Assembly: GCA_016165875.1 (NCBI GenBank)
Contig: JABBOT010000011.1
Coordinates: forward strand, 6,141,700 to 6,205,699
Reading direction: 5' to 3'
Length of the DNA: 64,000 nucleotides
DNA from: Acanthopleura granulata
Taxonomy: Eukaryota; Mollusca; Polyplacophora; Chitonida; Chitonidae
The notes beneath the pieces were generated by a model that did no database searches, was not told the DNA's origin, and saw only the letters and a list, made by a program, of their open reading frames with translations. Position 1 is the stretch's first letter. Each line of letters begins with the position of its first letter. Position numbers and translations under genes: made by a program. Below, one piece after another: positions 1 to 10,295 of this stretch.

Positions 1-775
1 TAGCCTGCACTGGAATTTAATCGCGCGACCCCAAGTCCTCTATGCTCATGAGCTTCATGTCTTTGTACATAAAGCGTACATCCAGGAAAGGTGTGTATGT
101 GTTGAAAACATCTTTACGATCAAACCATTCAGAATTTTCTTTACATAAGTGTATAAATTTAAGCTCGCAGTCACATTTACGTCCACTTGAGTATTTCGGG
201 AATGATTGTGGCTCGCCTTTCACTCCATTCGACATACTCCAGTTTGTACTCGGTTTTCTATACGTATCACTAGCAAGCTTGTGTTTCATCATTTGCTATT
301 TTTCCGAGACGATAGATTTTATATGTATATTTTTTGTACATATATTCGCTGTAACATCTGAGAGTCAGTCTGAGAGTTGAACAATCTATTTGTGTATCAT
401 TTTTCCTCTCCGATAGTGGTACCCTTACAAGTTTCATCGTCACTGGCTACAAATCGAGTTCGACTTTTGATCTGTTTGGTCCCCTTTCGACAAAATTGTT
501 GTCAACTGGGTTTTGTATGGACTTTGACATGCCTTGGGTATTATTCCGATTGCTGAAATCCATAAATGACAAACATTGCTTTCTCAGTATTTCCAGAATA
601 TTTCCTTAGTATCGCTTAATAGAAGGTTACAGTCATAAGAAAGACATCGACACAATGTTTGTTAATTAAAAAAAAAATACAACCCAACTAACTGTACAAA
701 TCCACCTTTGGCCACACATATATAATTATCAACGTTAGATTAAAAACATGTTTTGTATCGTTTACTATCTTGCAG
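1..775. other. 5' flank or intron of the scramblase gene
   Basis: No earlier scramblase exon is recognisable here, so this is probably intron with the N-terminal exons left of the window. A minus-strand open frame of 91 codons (17-292) contains a Cys-x-Cys motif and an acidic C-terminus, but matches no family I know and has no clear splice context. I give it little weight. Confidence 0.4.
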
Positions 776-3053
776 TCACACAGCCGCTCCGCAGACTCTG
801 TTGTAACTCTCGTGCGTTGGAGATGCATATAGTAGATGACTATGGCGTAACGCTGATGATTTTGAAGCGCCCTTTACGTTGTACAAGCTCCTGTTGGTGG
901 TGCTGCTGTTTACAGGAGGTGGAGATTGAGTCACCCAGAGGAATTGTTCGTGGCTACATCCGGGAGAAGTTGGTTGATGAACATTTGAGGGAAATGTTTG
1001 AAAATACATTATAAATTGTAACTCGAACGTGGGGCATTTTAAAACTGCAATAATAGTTAAGTGAAAATATGCTAAATTGTTACATGCAACATGTTGTGAG
1101 CAAATTTTAAAAAAAATGGCCAAGCTTCCAGACATTGTGAGAATAAACTTACATTTCGATTCCTTAGTATTGCCTGTAGAACTTTGAAAATGTGGCATAA
1201 CTGTCCGGCGTTGCATAATGTTCATGTTATTGTGTATACATGTGTTAAATGTCATGACAGTACAGCACATTGAGTAATTCTAGACGAGTGACGTATGATG
1301 AATTGCATTTAACATCACTGTATTTTCTTTACCTAATTCTGCTTAAGCCACGGACTAGTGGGCCTGTAAGTTGTTATTTCTGAAACACATGAACAGAATA
1401 AAACCCTAAGTGAGGTAAAGAGATAAGAGGCCGGATTTCACCGGTAATATGTGAGCGTTTCCCACCTGTCACACGGTCGTCGCTGCTCTGGTTTTACTCT
1501 TTGTGCTGTAGTCTTTTACATTACAGTTTACACAACTCATGATAACGGAAAGATATTTTTATGACAAAAGCTTAAAGATGGTGAAGATTTTATACCGAAA
1601 CCATTGATAATAGAACACAAAACCGGACAAAATTATGTGACGTCAGATAATAACGGTTTGTATTTATAGTCTACATATGTTCATATCAGTTTACAGAGAG
1701 AAAGGAAACGACGTTTAGATGCATGTTATTTACGAAAACATCGATAACATCTTTTTGATGCATATATGAGAATGTGTCCATTTTCTCTTCAGATGGACGC
1801 CTTGGTGGTCTGCAATGGACATCGTCCATCCAGAAGGCGAAGTGTTGTATAACATCCGGGGATTCTGCTGCAGCTGTAAACTGCGCTGTCACAACTCATT
1901 GCAGGTAATGATCCCGTTGAAGGCCCATTCCTGCATTTGAATGACCATCCCTGTATTTGAGGGCCCATCCCTGCATTTGAAGGCCCAATCCTGCATTGGA
2001 AGGTCCATCCCTGCATTTATTTATGTATTTTATTGGAGCTTTACGCCGTACTCAAGAATATTTCACTTAAACAAGGCCTTAATTAATTCTGTGGGTCAAA
2101 GAGGAGATGGTGCTATTAACTGCAACCATGTCATAAGGAAATCCTGTGGTAGGAAAATACTTGGGTGAGAAACGAAATGTGATATTTACGACCATTGTGT
2201 TAACTTGTCTATTTCACATATGCATGTACCAAATGCAAAGTCACCGTTGATTATCGCTTTGAAATGTTTCCGTTGAACGTCTGCCGTATTTTCCAGGTAT
2301 TAGAAGCGAAGAGCAAACTGAAGGTGGCCTCGTATCACAAACAGTGTCTGGGTTGTACCGATTTTATGGCTGGAATAAATGACTTCTCCATTCAGTGTAA
2401 GAGTTCTTCTTATATAAGTTATATTCACATCCTACAGAACATACTCTATTTTCTCATAATTTATTTATTTATTTACTTGATTTGATTGTCCTCAAAAATA
2501 TTTCACTTACACGACGGCGGCGGCCAGCTCTATGGTGAGAGGAAAGCGGACAGAGCACGGGGAGAAGCCCTGGGTCATTGCGCTGGAGTAACGTGCTAAT
2601 CCCCGCAGCCAGGGAGTCCCCCATTTTCAAAATAGGAAAACGTAGGGTGTAAAACTAGATAATTCTGAACAGCTATCGGATCGCGATTATAGGGGTGCCC
2701 TTGTGTTGCAAAGGGAAAACGTTATTCAGCATGCTGCTTTGCGTATGTACAGGTGAAAAAAGGGTATTTCACGTTCGGACAGTTTCTTCAGGAGGTTGCA
2801 TTTTTCGTTCAATGGGAGCGACTGCTGTTCTGGTTTGTGTTCAGATGTACTCAGCATCCTTTACGGAATAATTCAATGTTCCACATCAAGAGAAGGCACA
2901 ATCAAAAATGTGTTCGTGTTGTTTTGGTGAAATTAAATTCCAGTTTATGTTGTATTTTCAGTTCACGAAGAAATCACAGCCGAAGACAAACTACTATTAC
3001 TTGGCACCGGCTTTATTGTGGATCTTGTTTATCTGGAACACAGGACATTTTGA
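776..3053 (+). CDS. PLSCR: phospholipid scramblase family protein, C-terminal 164 residues (four exons)
   Basis: Exons are 776-968, 1793-1904, 2297-2396 and 2962-3053 (stop TGA 3051-3053). All introns are GT-AG and the joined frame stays open. Exon 1 enters mid-codon, so the N-terminus lies outside the window. Family hallmarks in order: RPLRC followed by the cysteine cluster CWWCCCLQEVEI (palmitoylation-type); the G-Y-I-R-E-K-W-x-P strand, whose Lys codon is split by intron 1; GEVLYNIRGFCCSC; and a C-terminal hydrophobic helix LLLLGTGFIVDLVYLE before a short tail. Scramblases are membrane proteins linked to Ca2+-dependent phospholipid flipping and to DNA binding. The usual Asp-rich segment (DADNF ... 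FPxDLDV) here reads GINDF...FHEEITAED, so the Ca2+ site is altered. The donor GTTGGT after exon 1 is weak. Family call is firm; orthology within the family is not. Confidence 0.88.
1311..1522 (-). repeat. interspersed repeat family R2, copy in scramblase intron 1
   Basis: About 210 bp. The reverse complement matches copies at 18885, 44300 and 56230. Shared words include GGTTTTACTC, GCTGTAGTC and CCGGATTTCACCGGTAA. No coding content. Confidence 0.6.
1926..2019. repeat. 20-bp tandem repeat, about 4.7 units
   Basis: The unit is close to CATCCCTGCATTTGAAGGCC. The array begins 21 bp after the donor of scramblase exon 1793-1904 and runs into a SINE fragment. Confidence 0.8.
2012..2075 (-). repeat. 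SINE (family S1) 3'-end fragment
   Basis: Contains the conserved tail block TTTACGCCGTACTCAAGAAT followed by ATTTCACTTA, in antisense orientation. Only the 3' end is present. Confidence 0.7.
2459..2615 (-). repeat. SINE S1, diverged copy in scramblase intron 3
   Basis: An AT-rich (TTTA)n tail, then AATATTTCACTTACACGACG and a decayed body with GGTGAGAGGAAAGCGGACAG. Confidence 0.75.
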
Positions 3054-3365
3054 CAGACGAATTAAAAGTCAACAGGAAACAGCAAATGTGTAAATAATTT
3101 CCGTGATAAATATCAGGCAGTACGGTTTCTGTTGTTAAAACGTGACAAGAGACAGTCACTAAAGATCTGTACTTGCGTGATTTGTCATAATCATTTGTTG
3201 AGGACAAAAAGTACAAAATCAATGTCTTGCCGTATTCATAAGCCATCATATTGATTTTGGTTTTTTGCTTTTATTAGTGTCTCGCGGGATTTTTTATTCG
3301 TTGATGTCAACATGTTTTCTCTCACATTACGATGGTGATCCCTTAATTGCAAAACACGAAACTCT

Positions 3366-3515
3366 AAGGGCATGGTGAGTGAAACAGGAACCGAGACGAC
3401 AGTGTGATAGTTGCAAAAAATGGTCACACGAAACCGGTGAAGTTCGGTTTCTTGTCAATTTACCTCAGAGTTTTATTCTAACTGTTTATAATGTAAATAT
3501 TTAAATAGTAGAAAA
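3366..3515 (+). repeat. interspersed repeat family R2, truncated copy
   Basis: Shares GACAGTGTGATAGTTG, AATGGTCACA, CCGGTGAA and TCAATTTACCTCAG with the other R2 copies. It lies downstream of the scramblase stop codon. No other feature was seen between 3054 and 3550. Confidence 0.6.
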
Positions 3516-3552
3516 CCAGTCTCGATATATTTATAGCGTTATCCCATTACAG

Positions 3553-3820
3553 ATTTATTTATTTATTTTAATTATTTACTTATTTGATTGATGGTTTACA
3601 CCGCAAAAAAAATATTTCAGCTGTAGGACGGCTGCCAGCATTATTCTGGAAATTTGAATTTTCTTCTACTTTGCACTAAGAACTCTGATTGTGCTTGCTA
3701 TTCGTCCTGTTTCTTGATTGCTAGGGTTAACAAGAAAATGCTTTGGTTCAACAATATCGCCATGTGTTCACATCAATAATGAGCTGGACTTCAACTCACA
3801 GCGACCCGGCATTGCTTCCG
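3553..3820 (-). repeat. SINE S1 pieces, apparently cut by the LTR element
   Basis: The 3' end block is at 3553-3645. A tRNA-side piece, GAGCTGGACTTCAACTCACA followed by GCGACCCGGCATTG, lies directly against the LTR start at 3821. The DNA between them is not clearly SINE. Insertion of the LTR element into a SINE is inferred. Confidence 0.5.
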
Positions 3821-3966
3821 TGTAGTGTACAACGTAACAAGTCCTGTCCGTTTATTATACATGTAACAGGTTATGTATTTGGTATCAACCGGTATGAGAT
3901 CATTGAATAAAGTATGGTTGAACCTGAGCCTACTGCGTGTTAAATCCAAGTCATAGATACTATACA
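3821..3966 (+). repeat. 5' LTR of a Ty3/gypsy-type retrotransposon
   Basis: 146 bp, TG...CA ends. Nearly identical to 10152-10295 over its length (for example GTAACAGGTTATGTATTTGG and GAACCTGAG(C/T)CTACTGCGTG). Element orientation is given by the pol remnant between the repeats. Confidence 0.85.
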
Positions 3967-4032
3967 CCGGGAACAAAGAACGGCGCAGACGCGTTGTGAC
4001 GTTTAACACACGTGGAGCAAAACACAGAGAGA

Positions 4033-5240
4033 AACGCAACTGAAGAATATGCACGTTTAACTGCAGTACCAAAGGCCATGACTGCTAAAGAAATGGAACG
4101 TGCTTCTGGAAATGACATTAAATTGAAAGCTGTAAGAAAATATCTACGATCTGTTTGGTTAGACGAGTGTCTGAAAAGTTCAAAGCTATTGGAAATTAGT
4201 TGAGCTCAGTCTGAAATCTGGTGTTACCAGTTTCTACTTTTTACGAGGTTCACACTCACTTAGAAAACATCTATTGATGCTAGCATACGAAGGTCACCAG
4301 GGTGTTGTTAAAACAAAACGGTGAATTCGAGAGAAAGTTTGGTGGCCAGGGATAGATGTAGGTATTGAGGAAACCTGCAGAACATGTCACGCATGTCAAG
4401 TTGTTTCACAAGCATGTGAACCAAAACCCGTGAAACGAGCCGATTTGCCAGTTGAACCGTGGCCAAATTTAGCTATAGGTTTAATGAGACCATTTCCGAC
4501 AAGAGAAAACATTCTTGTAGTTGTCGACTATTACAGCAGGCCTTATGAAATTGCCATCATGAAACCAGTTACATCCTCTAAGGTAATAGAATGTTTGGGT
4601 GAAATATTTGCACGACATGGATTTCAGTATTCAGTTACCTCCGACAACGGAACACAATTTGTGAGTGTGGAAACGAAATCGTATTTAAATGAAAACACTA
4701 GTCACGCGCAAGGGCTGGACTGGAATGAGGAATTAACAAGATTTTTGTCAGCATACCGCAGCACTCCACACCCCGGAACTGGAAAGAGTCCAGCAGATTT
4801 CTTGTCTGATCGTAAAATCAGAGCGAAACTTCCAACATTGATATCTGACACGGAAGACGAAATTAATCCAGAAATTGCGATCGTGATTTCAAGCGAGAAG
4901 ATTAAGAGAAACTGTACATTGATGGCAAAAGACACCTTGCTTAAAACGATTTTGAACCTGGTGATAAAATTTTGTTCCGTTAGCATAGGGAGAATAAGTT
5001 CACAACAACTTTTGAACATGATACGTGTACCGTAAAAGAGAAACACGGCAACGAGGCCGTTACTGAGTCTAAAGATGGTGTTACCTACAAGCGCAATTCC
5101 ACTACGTCACTGGTCTACGCCACTACAGTGTCACACGAGAGAGCACAATCTGGGCAGGTCAATGTACAGTTAAACTGCGATCAGTGCAGGCGTACAGGTG
5201 GTACACAGGTGAACTTGCCACGTGGTCGACCATGTCTGAG
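4033..5240 (+). pseudogene. Ty3/gypsy pol remnant: connection domain and integrase, broken
   Basis: The frame starts near AVPKAMTAKEMERA, typical of the region before integrase. The zinc-finger part keeps EGHQGV and the CRTCHACQ cysteine pair, but its first His appears as Tyr. The catalytic core shows VVDYYSRPYE (first Asp) and TSDNGTQFVS (second Asp). The segment that should carry the third acidic residue is deleted: the frame jumps from the strand after the second Asp to the C-terminal YRSTPHPGTGKSPADFL block. An in-frame stop near 4322 and a frame change near 4203 also break it. The longest open part is 4430-5035 (201 codons). A non-functional fossil. Confidence 0.85.
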
Positions 5241-5412
5241 CTTCATACAATCTCCGACTCGGAGATGAAACTTCCTCAGACTGAGGAAGATAACTTGTTG
5301 GCTAGTAATCCTACCACAGGTAACTCACATATAATGTCGATGACGCTCACTGTGCAAAATAAAATGATGGCATAATCTAACAGCATAGAGCGACTCGCCT
5401 CACCCGACTCGG

Positions 5413-5982
5413 GTGTTGACTTGTGTAAAGGTCCGGCTAGCTAAAAAGTGTCGGGTAAACACCGTCGACAACTCGTTCCCCTCCGGTTACGAGCACGCTC
5501 AAGGTGTCTCTGAGGAAAAAATTAATGGACTGTGGGGTTCAAAATGTTCTGATAGCAGCAAAGATAGTGATATCTTGTCCGACACTGGCCAAGAATACGA
5601 CGGGACTGAAAAGACAGACCCTGCTGCCGGGCAGAATCTGGCTGATGTAAACCGTCGCTGGTCCACTAAATTGGAAGAAAATAAATTTGTCGAAAAACGA
5701 GACAAATACTGTCGCCCTGAAAATTTGGACAGGCATGTGGCTCCAAAAATTAATCCAGAAATTTGGGGGAAGCTATCCCATTTCACCAAAACGCAGGACC
5801 TGCGGATCGCTTCAATCCAACAGATCTTGTCAAAAGCTGGTGTTGCAATGGTGAAATGTACTAATCACTTGCTAAATTCTCAGGCAAATCCAGCTATGGA
5901 CTCCTTTAACACTAAACAGTTAGTTCATACTTGTATGGACGCCATGGCATTCATGGGTCACGCCCAGGGGAGTTTCGAGTAA
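5413..5982 (+). pseudogene. DIRS ORF1 (gag-like) remnant
   Basis: 189 open codons. The part resembling DIRS ORF1 proteins has a W-x-x-K-L-x-x-x-K segment followed by RPENLDRHVAPKINPEIWGK and an alpha-helical stretch ending in DAMAFMGHA. The frame then shifts; homologous residues continue past 5982 in another frame. The start methionine is not assured because the upstream frame is broken. Confidence 0.6.
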
Positions 5983-6739
5983 CTCTTTTATCGCTAAAGT
6001 TAAGAAAAGTGCCGCTGTACCCAGTGGCAAAAATGTTAGGCAACTATTTCTCATTACATCTGCTGTCACATGAATGTCTAAAAAAGTGTCACAAAAAGTT
6101 ATTTAGACTTGGACGAACTATGGTGAAAACTCAGGAGCTGAAGGTTTGTGAACATCAGACGTTACTTAAGAAAAGAACCGCCATTTGTACTCCCTGAACA
6201 CGGTGAGATGGATGGTCAGTACATTTAAATCAACAAACCTTGCCGAACATTTTTGACAAATCATATGATACAGCAAGACCGTTTTTACCATCAGGGACAA
6301 AAAAGTCTGAACTCGAAACTCATTTATTGCAAGTTGTCTCAACGCCGACGCGACCTAATACGTCCAAATCTTCATTAGGATTACAAGGCGATTAAGGCGC
6401 CACCCATGTTCCAGTAACTAAGTTCATGTTCGGTGATGATCTGCAGCATGAATTAAATAGCATCAAAGCAGCCAACCAATTGGACAAACCGCCATGCCTG
6501 AACCAAGTGCAAGTGGACGGAAAAACTGGTCTCGAAAATTCAGCCTTTATGAAGAGCCTTTCTTAGGAAAGGGAAATCAGACGGGGGGTGGGGGTGGGGG
6601 CTGGCTAAGCAAAGGGTACATTCCCAAGAAGAAGGGAGAGACCAACCAGAAGTCAATGCCAATCTTACCACACTTGACTCAAGTAAGGTAAGTGAATATT
6701 CTACTCCTTTTAATGTTTTAATTCATCAGTTAAAACATA

Positions 6740-7245
6740 AAGCTGGTAATTTCCGAGCTGGGAGGCTGTCCAATATCACAGGGCTTCATGTGATTCCCCG
6801 TGTTTCAGTCAGTAGGAACGTGTGGTTATTCAAAATGAGCTGGATAAACTATTGGCAAAAAGAGTGCTTTTTCAGACTGGTCATGAACAAGTAGAGTTTA
6901 TCTCTGGAATTTTCAAATGGCCTAAAAAATGGGACTCAGATTAATTCTTAACCTAAAAGGCCTTAATTAGTATGTCACATACTGCCATTTCTCCATCTTC
7001 TGAAACCCAACCGTTACATGGTCTCAACTGACCTAAAGGAGGCGCATTATTCTGTACCCATGGCCAAGTGTCAGCAAAAATACTTGAAATTCCAAGGACA
7101 AGGACAACTTTATGCCCATACTTGTTTTTGGAATGGTTTGGCACTCTGTCCTGGAAAGTTTATAACACTCATGAAGCCAGTCTTTGAATGCTTAAGGAGA
7201 AAAGGTCCATGTATCCTCAGGCTCTATGATGACATTTACCTCTAA
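6740..7245 (+). pseudogene. DIRS reverse transcriptase remnant
   Basis: Recognisable palm motifs: MVSTDLKEAHYSVP (first catalytic Asp region), a YLKFQGQGQLYAHTCFWNGL stretch and LRLYDDIYL (the YxDD box, here YDD). Several stops lie upstream of 7018, and the fingers region is barely readable. Inactive. Confidence 0.75.
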
Positions 7246-7279
7246 GCTTATTCACATGAGGAGTGTATTTAGAATGTTA

Positions 7280-7987
7280 ATGAAGCAGTTAATTTGTTTC
7301 TATCACCGTGGTTTTGTGGTGGATTTTGTAAAAATGTGTCTCTGACACCAAGTAAAATTGATAATCTCAAGCATCTTTGTCAGGGGTTATTAAAGAGTTA
7401 TCGCCCCTCCATCAGGGCAGTGTAGCGCAGGATATGCGACCCTCAAACTAAGTGTTGGCAATAATGAATTCCAGTTTCACGGGAGTAATGTATGGGCCAT
7501 TGTATTATTCTTTACTGAACAGAGATAAATCATTCGCTCTCCAGACGAACAAAGGCCATTCTGACTAAAAAATGGTTCTATCGCGGTTTCTAAGAGTGAT
7601 TTACTATGGTGAATGGATTCCGTAGATAGCTCATACAATGTTACATCACACGGGAACCCTGACGTCACTCTTTCTAGTGACGCTTCTCAACAAGGGAGCG
7701 GCTGCGTTTGGGATTTCCAAAAATATGAAGTTAACAGTTGAAGAAGCTAAACATCATATTAAGTATTTATAGCTTTTTGCCGTGTTTAGGCTGAAAGCTT
7801 TCATGAAGAGTTTTGGAAGGAAGCACGTTAAACCCTTGGTAGACAATGTAATGAATGCAGTGCTCTGACCAGAACAATTTGGGAATGTTGCATTGCTAAT
7901 AATGTTTGGATATCTACTTGTCATATACCCGGAAAGTTAAACGTTGAGGCTGATTGTGAATCCCATAGCCATAGACAAGAAAAGGAA
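7280..7987 (+). pseudogene. DIRS RNase H-like region, heavily decayed
   Basis: Between the RT and DVDLFASR blocks, fragments such as TVEEAKHHIKYL and FGRKHVKPLVDNVM match the expected position of the RNase H domain, but stops occur every few dozen codons. Assigned by position more than by sequence. Confidence 0.45.
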
Positions 7988-8557
7988 TTGATGTTGGATA
8001 AGAATATATATTTAGCAATTACCAAGCAATTCAATGCTCGTTATGATGTAGATCTGTTTGCCTCAAGGTTAAGTTATCAGTTGGAACCATATGTTGCTTT
8101 TAAGCCTGATCTAGGTGCGTTTGCTATGGATTCATTTTCATTGTCGCGGGAAATTTATAATTTCTTTGCTTTCCCACCTTTCCGTGTGATACTGAAGGTA
8201 TTTCCGAAGGTGCAAGAGGACAAAGCCTGGGACCCTGATAGTCTCGAAAAGGCCTACTTAGGCGTGCTATCCCAAATTAGCCAGGATGCTCGTACAGGAA
8301 CCAGTGATGTTACCGAGACGCCAGCGTTTCTTAACTCGTCTGGTATATTTGGAGGAAGTTCACTCGCTGGGGCACGAGCTGACGTTGTTAGCATGCCGCT
8401 TGTCCCGAGAAGACTGAAAGATAAAGGCCTTTCACGGACAGTTACAGATTATATCGAAAAGTCGTGGCGAGACTCCACACAGTATCGATCTTACCTCAAG
8501 AGATGGGAGGTTGCTATAATCCCCGCGGGATTGATCCCATTTGTCCAGCTGTTGTGA
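7988..8557 (+). pseudogene. DIRS DVDLFASR domain and tyrosine-recombinase N-terminus
   Basis: 189 open codons. The first part has YDVDLFASRL, a KPDLGAFAMDSFSLS block and AFPPFRVILKVF, a conserved stretch in DIRS and related polyproteins. The second part (from about 8410) has GLSRTVTDYIEKSWRDSTQ, the SAM-like N-terminal domain of the recombinase. The frame breaks after 8557. Confidence 0.7.
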
Positions 8558-8569
8558 ACGCTGTGAACT

Positions 8570-9301
8570 TGGTTGGCTAATTGGTAGATTCTGGACTGAA
8601 GCATAGTGCTCTTAACACGGCCAGAAGTGCACTATTCTTCAGTTATTTGCTTACCGAATAACACAGCCTTTGGAGAGTATTTGACGTTCGACCAACCCTT
8701 CCACGTTACATCCACATTTGGGATGTAAGCAAGGTGCTAAGGTTTCAAAAGAACAATAAGCTTCAGGGCCTCATCCAGAATCTTACTATATCACTGGCTC
8801 CGTTGAATGGCCATCGTTGTCAGACTTTACTTTGTTTTGATGTCACCGAGATGACAGTATCTGATGATGGATGTGTTTTCGTTATTTTTGACTTGTTGAA
8901 GACATCACGGCCTGGTAGGCACTTGTCTAATGTGGAATACAGGGTGTGTCCCAAAGACGAACAGTTGTGTGTAATTGAATACCTAAAAATACCAGACCAT
9001 GATTGAAGATTTCAGGGGTGAGTAATCATCTGGACTCCTTTTGAGTATAAATAAACCTGATTTACCTGTGTCTACAGCTACTGTGTCAAGTTCGATCAAG
9101 ACAGTTCTGACAGTATGTGAAATAGACACTGATATGTTTGGAGCCGCCAGTGCATCAGCTGCAACTGACAGAGGTACACCTCTACAGCTCATTATAGATG
9201 GTGCAGGATGGCCGAGAAGCAGGACATTTGAAAATTACTGTAACAGACCTGTGGGCACGCAAAACTTTTGGACAGGTGTGTTGCAATCATCACAGCCATA
9301 A
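8570..9301 (+). pseudogene. DIRS tyrosine recombinase catalytic remnant
   Basis: Open pieces are 8734-9006 and 9041-9301 in different frames. The first Arg box is kept (LNGHRCQTLL). The second piece ends in a TPLQLIIDGAGWPRSRTFEN block with the candidate nucleophilic Tyr in FENYCNRPV. The expected H-x-x-R before AASASAA is absent: the frame reads FGAASASAA directly. With the frameshift, this makes an active enzyme very unlikely. Confidence 0.7.
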
Positions 9302-9504
9302 GCGTCTTCTTGACAAATAATGTGTATAATGATCTCTTCCTATGTGTCAGAGAAAACGATTCACACATGTGCTATATTTGGCTGACATGGTGAATGGACA
9401 CTCTTTCCGAGTTATGCTTTGTTATGGACTCTTGACCTCATTGTTAAAATCTCACATGATACTGTAGAGAAGTAAACCAGTGACGTAGTGGAATTGAAAA
9501 AAAT

Positions 9505-9724
9505 AAACGAGACTTACCTGTAAGTTAATGTTTGATTCCAGTTCCACAAGTCACTGGTCAAGAACAGAGGTATTACGTGTCCTCCCATTGTTCCCTTCCT
9601 TTGATTGAGACTAATACATTTACACTGACCTGGCTAGCTTGTGCTGTCTCACGTAATACACCCGTTCCTGACCAGTGACTCGTGGAATTGGAATCAAAGA
9701 TCAATTTACAAGTAAGTCTCGTTT
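9505..9724. repeat. 75+75 nt inverted repeat at the DIRS 3' end
   Basis: The left arm 9505-9579 and right arm 9650-9724 are near-perfect reverse complements, beginning AAACGAGACTTAC and closing at ATTACGTG. The loop is 70 nt. DIRS elements carry inverted terminal and internal complementary repeats, which fits. A degraded extra piece of the arm (CCAGTGACGTAGTGGAATTG) precedes it at about 9477. Confidence 0.85.
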
Positions 9725-10151
9725 AATATTTCAACTCCTTATTCTTGAAGCCTTTCCACACATCGCAATCCGAGGAAACAGCGGTCACGAATCAGCCAAA
9801 GGGTGAGGTTGATCAGTCCAACACGCGTTCGGGAAGGCTCATGTCAGGACCAAAGTATTTAGATGAATATTTATAAGAAGTCAACACACATTACATGCCT
9901 GTGTATGGGGTATAAGAAATGCCATCTATATTAATTTTATATTTGAAAGGAAAATTTTGTTACTTTATTGTGTAAAAAAAGTTCGCATGCAGTTTATTTT
10001 GAAGGCGAAATGGCGTTAAATCGAATGCCATTTCAGTTTGCATGCACTAGATATCTATTTTTCTTTTTGGATGATTTGCGTTATTGCTGTACGATAAAAT
10101 GAAATAACAATTCGGAGTGATGTGTGAAGAATATTTGTTGTAAATGATTGA

Positions 10152-10295
10152 TGTAGTGAACAAAGTAACAAGTCCACGACATGTATGATGAATGTAACAG
10201 GTTATGTATTTGGTATCAACCGGTATGAGATCATTGAATAAAGTATGGTTGAACCTGAGTCTACTGCGTGTTAAATCCGAGTCATAGATACTACA
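10152..10295 (+). repeat. 3' LTR of the Ty3/gypsy element
   Basis: 144 bp with TG...CA ends, matching 3821-3966 with few substitutions and a small indel. Confidence 0.85.

Larger units (their letters stand above)
5250..9724 (+). mobile_element. decayed DIRS-type (tyrosine recombinase) retrotransposon
   Basis: Domains in order match DIRS elements: gag-like ORF1 (about 5413-5982), reverse transcriptase (about 6740-7245), RNase H-like region (about 7280-7800), a conserved DVDLFASR block (7988 onward), tyrosine recombinase (about 8400-9300), and a terminal 75+75 nt inverted repeat (9505-9724). Many frameshifts and stops break every frame. The left end is uncertain within about 5240-5410. Neighbouring gypsy pol sequence on both sides shows the element is nested. 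Confidence 0.8.
3821..10295 (+). mobile_element. decayed Ty3/gypsy LTR retrotransposon carrying a nested DIRS element
   Basis: Two LTRs of 146 and 144 bp flank pol fragments. Most of gag, protease, RT and RNase H is missing: only about 65 bp separates the 5' LTR from the connection domain just before integrase. The extreme C-terminus of the polyprotein, reading NTRSGR...PKYLDEYL-stop, is at about 9784-9876, beyond the DIRS element. The DIRS element therefore interrupts the gypsy pol frame. The 5-bp flanks (TTCCG left, TTGCC right) are not a clean target duplication, consistent with age or rearrangement. Confidence 0.8.

Noticed and set aside
42..380. 112-codon plus-strand frame near the left edge, considered as an earlier scramblase exon
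   Set aside because: It shows none of the scramblase motifs expected before RPLRC, and overlaps an equally open minus-strand frame.
776..1270. 164-codon minus-strand frame opposite the scramblase exon
   Set aside because: A shadow of the real plus-strand exon; it has no motif and crosses the intron boundary.
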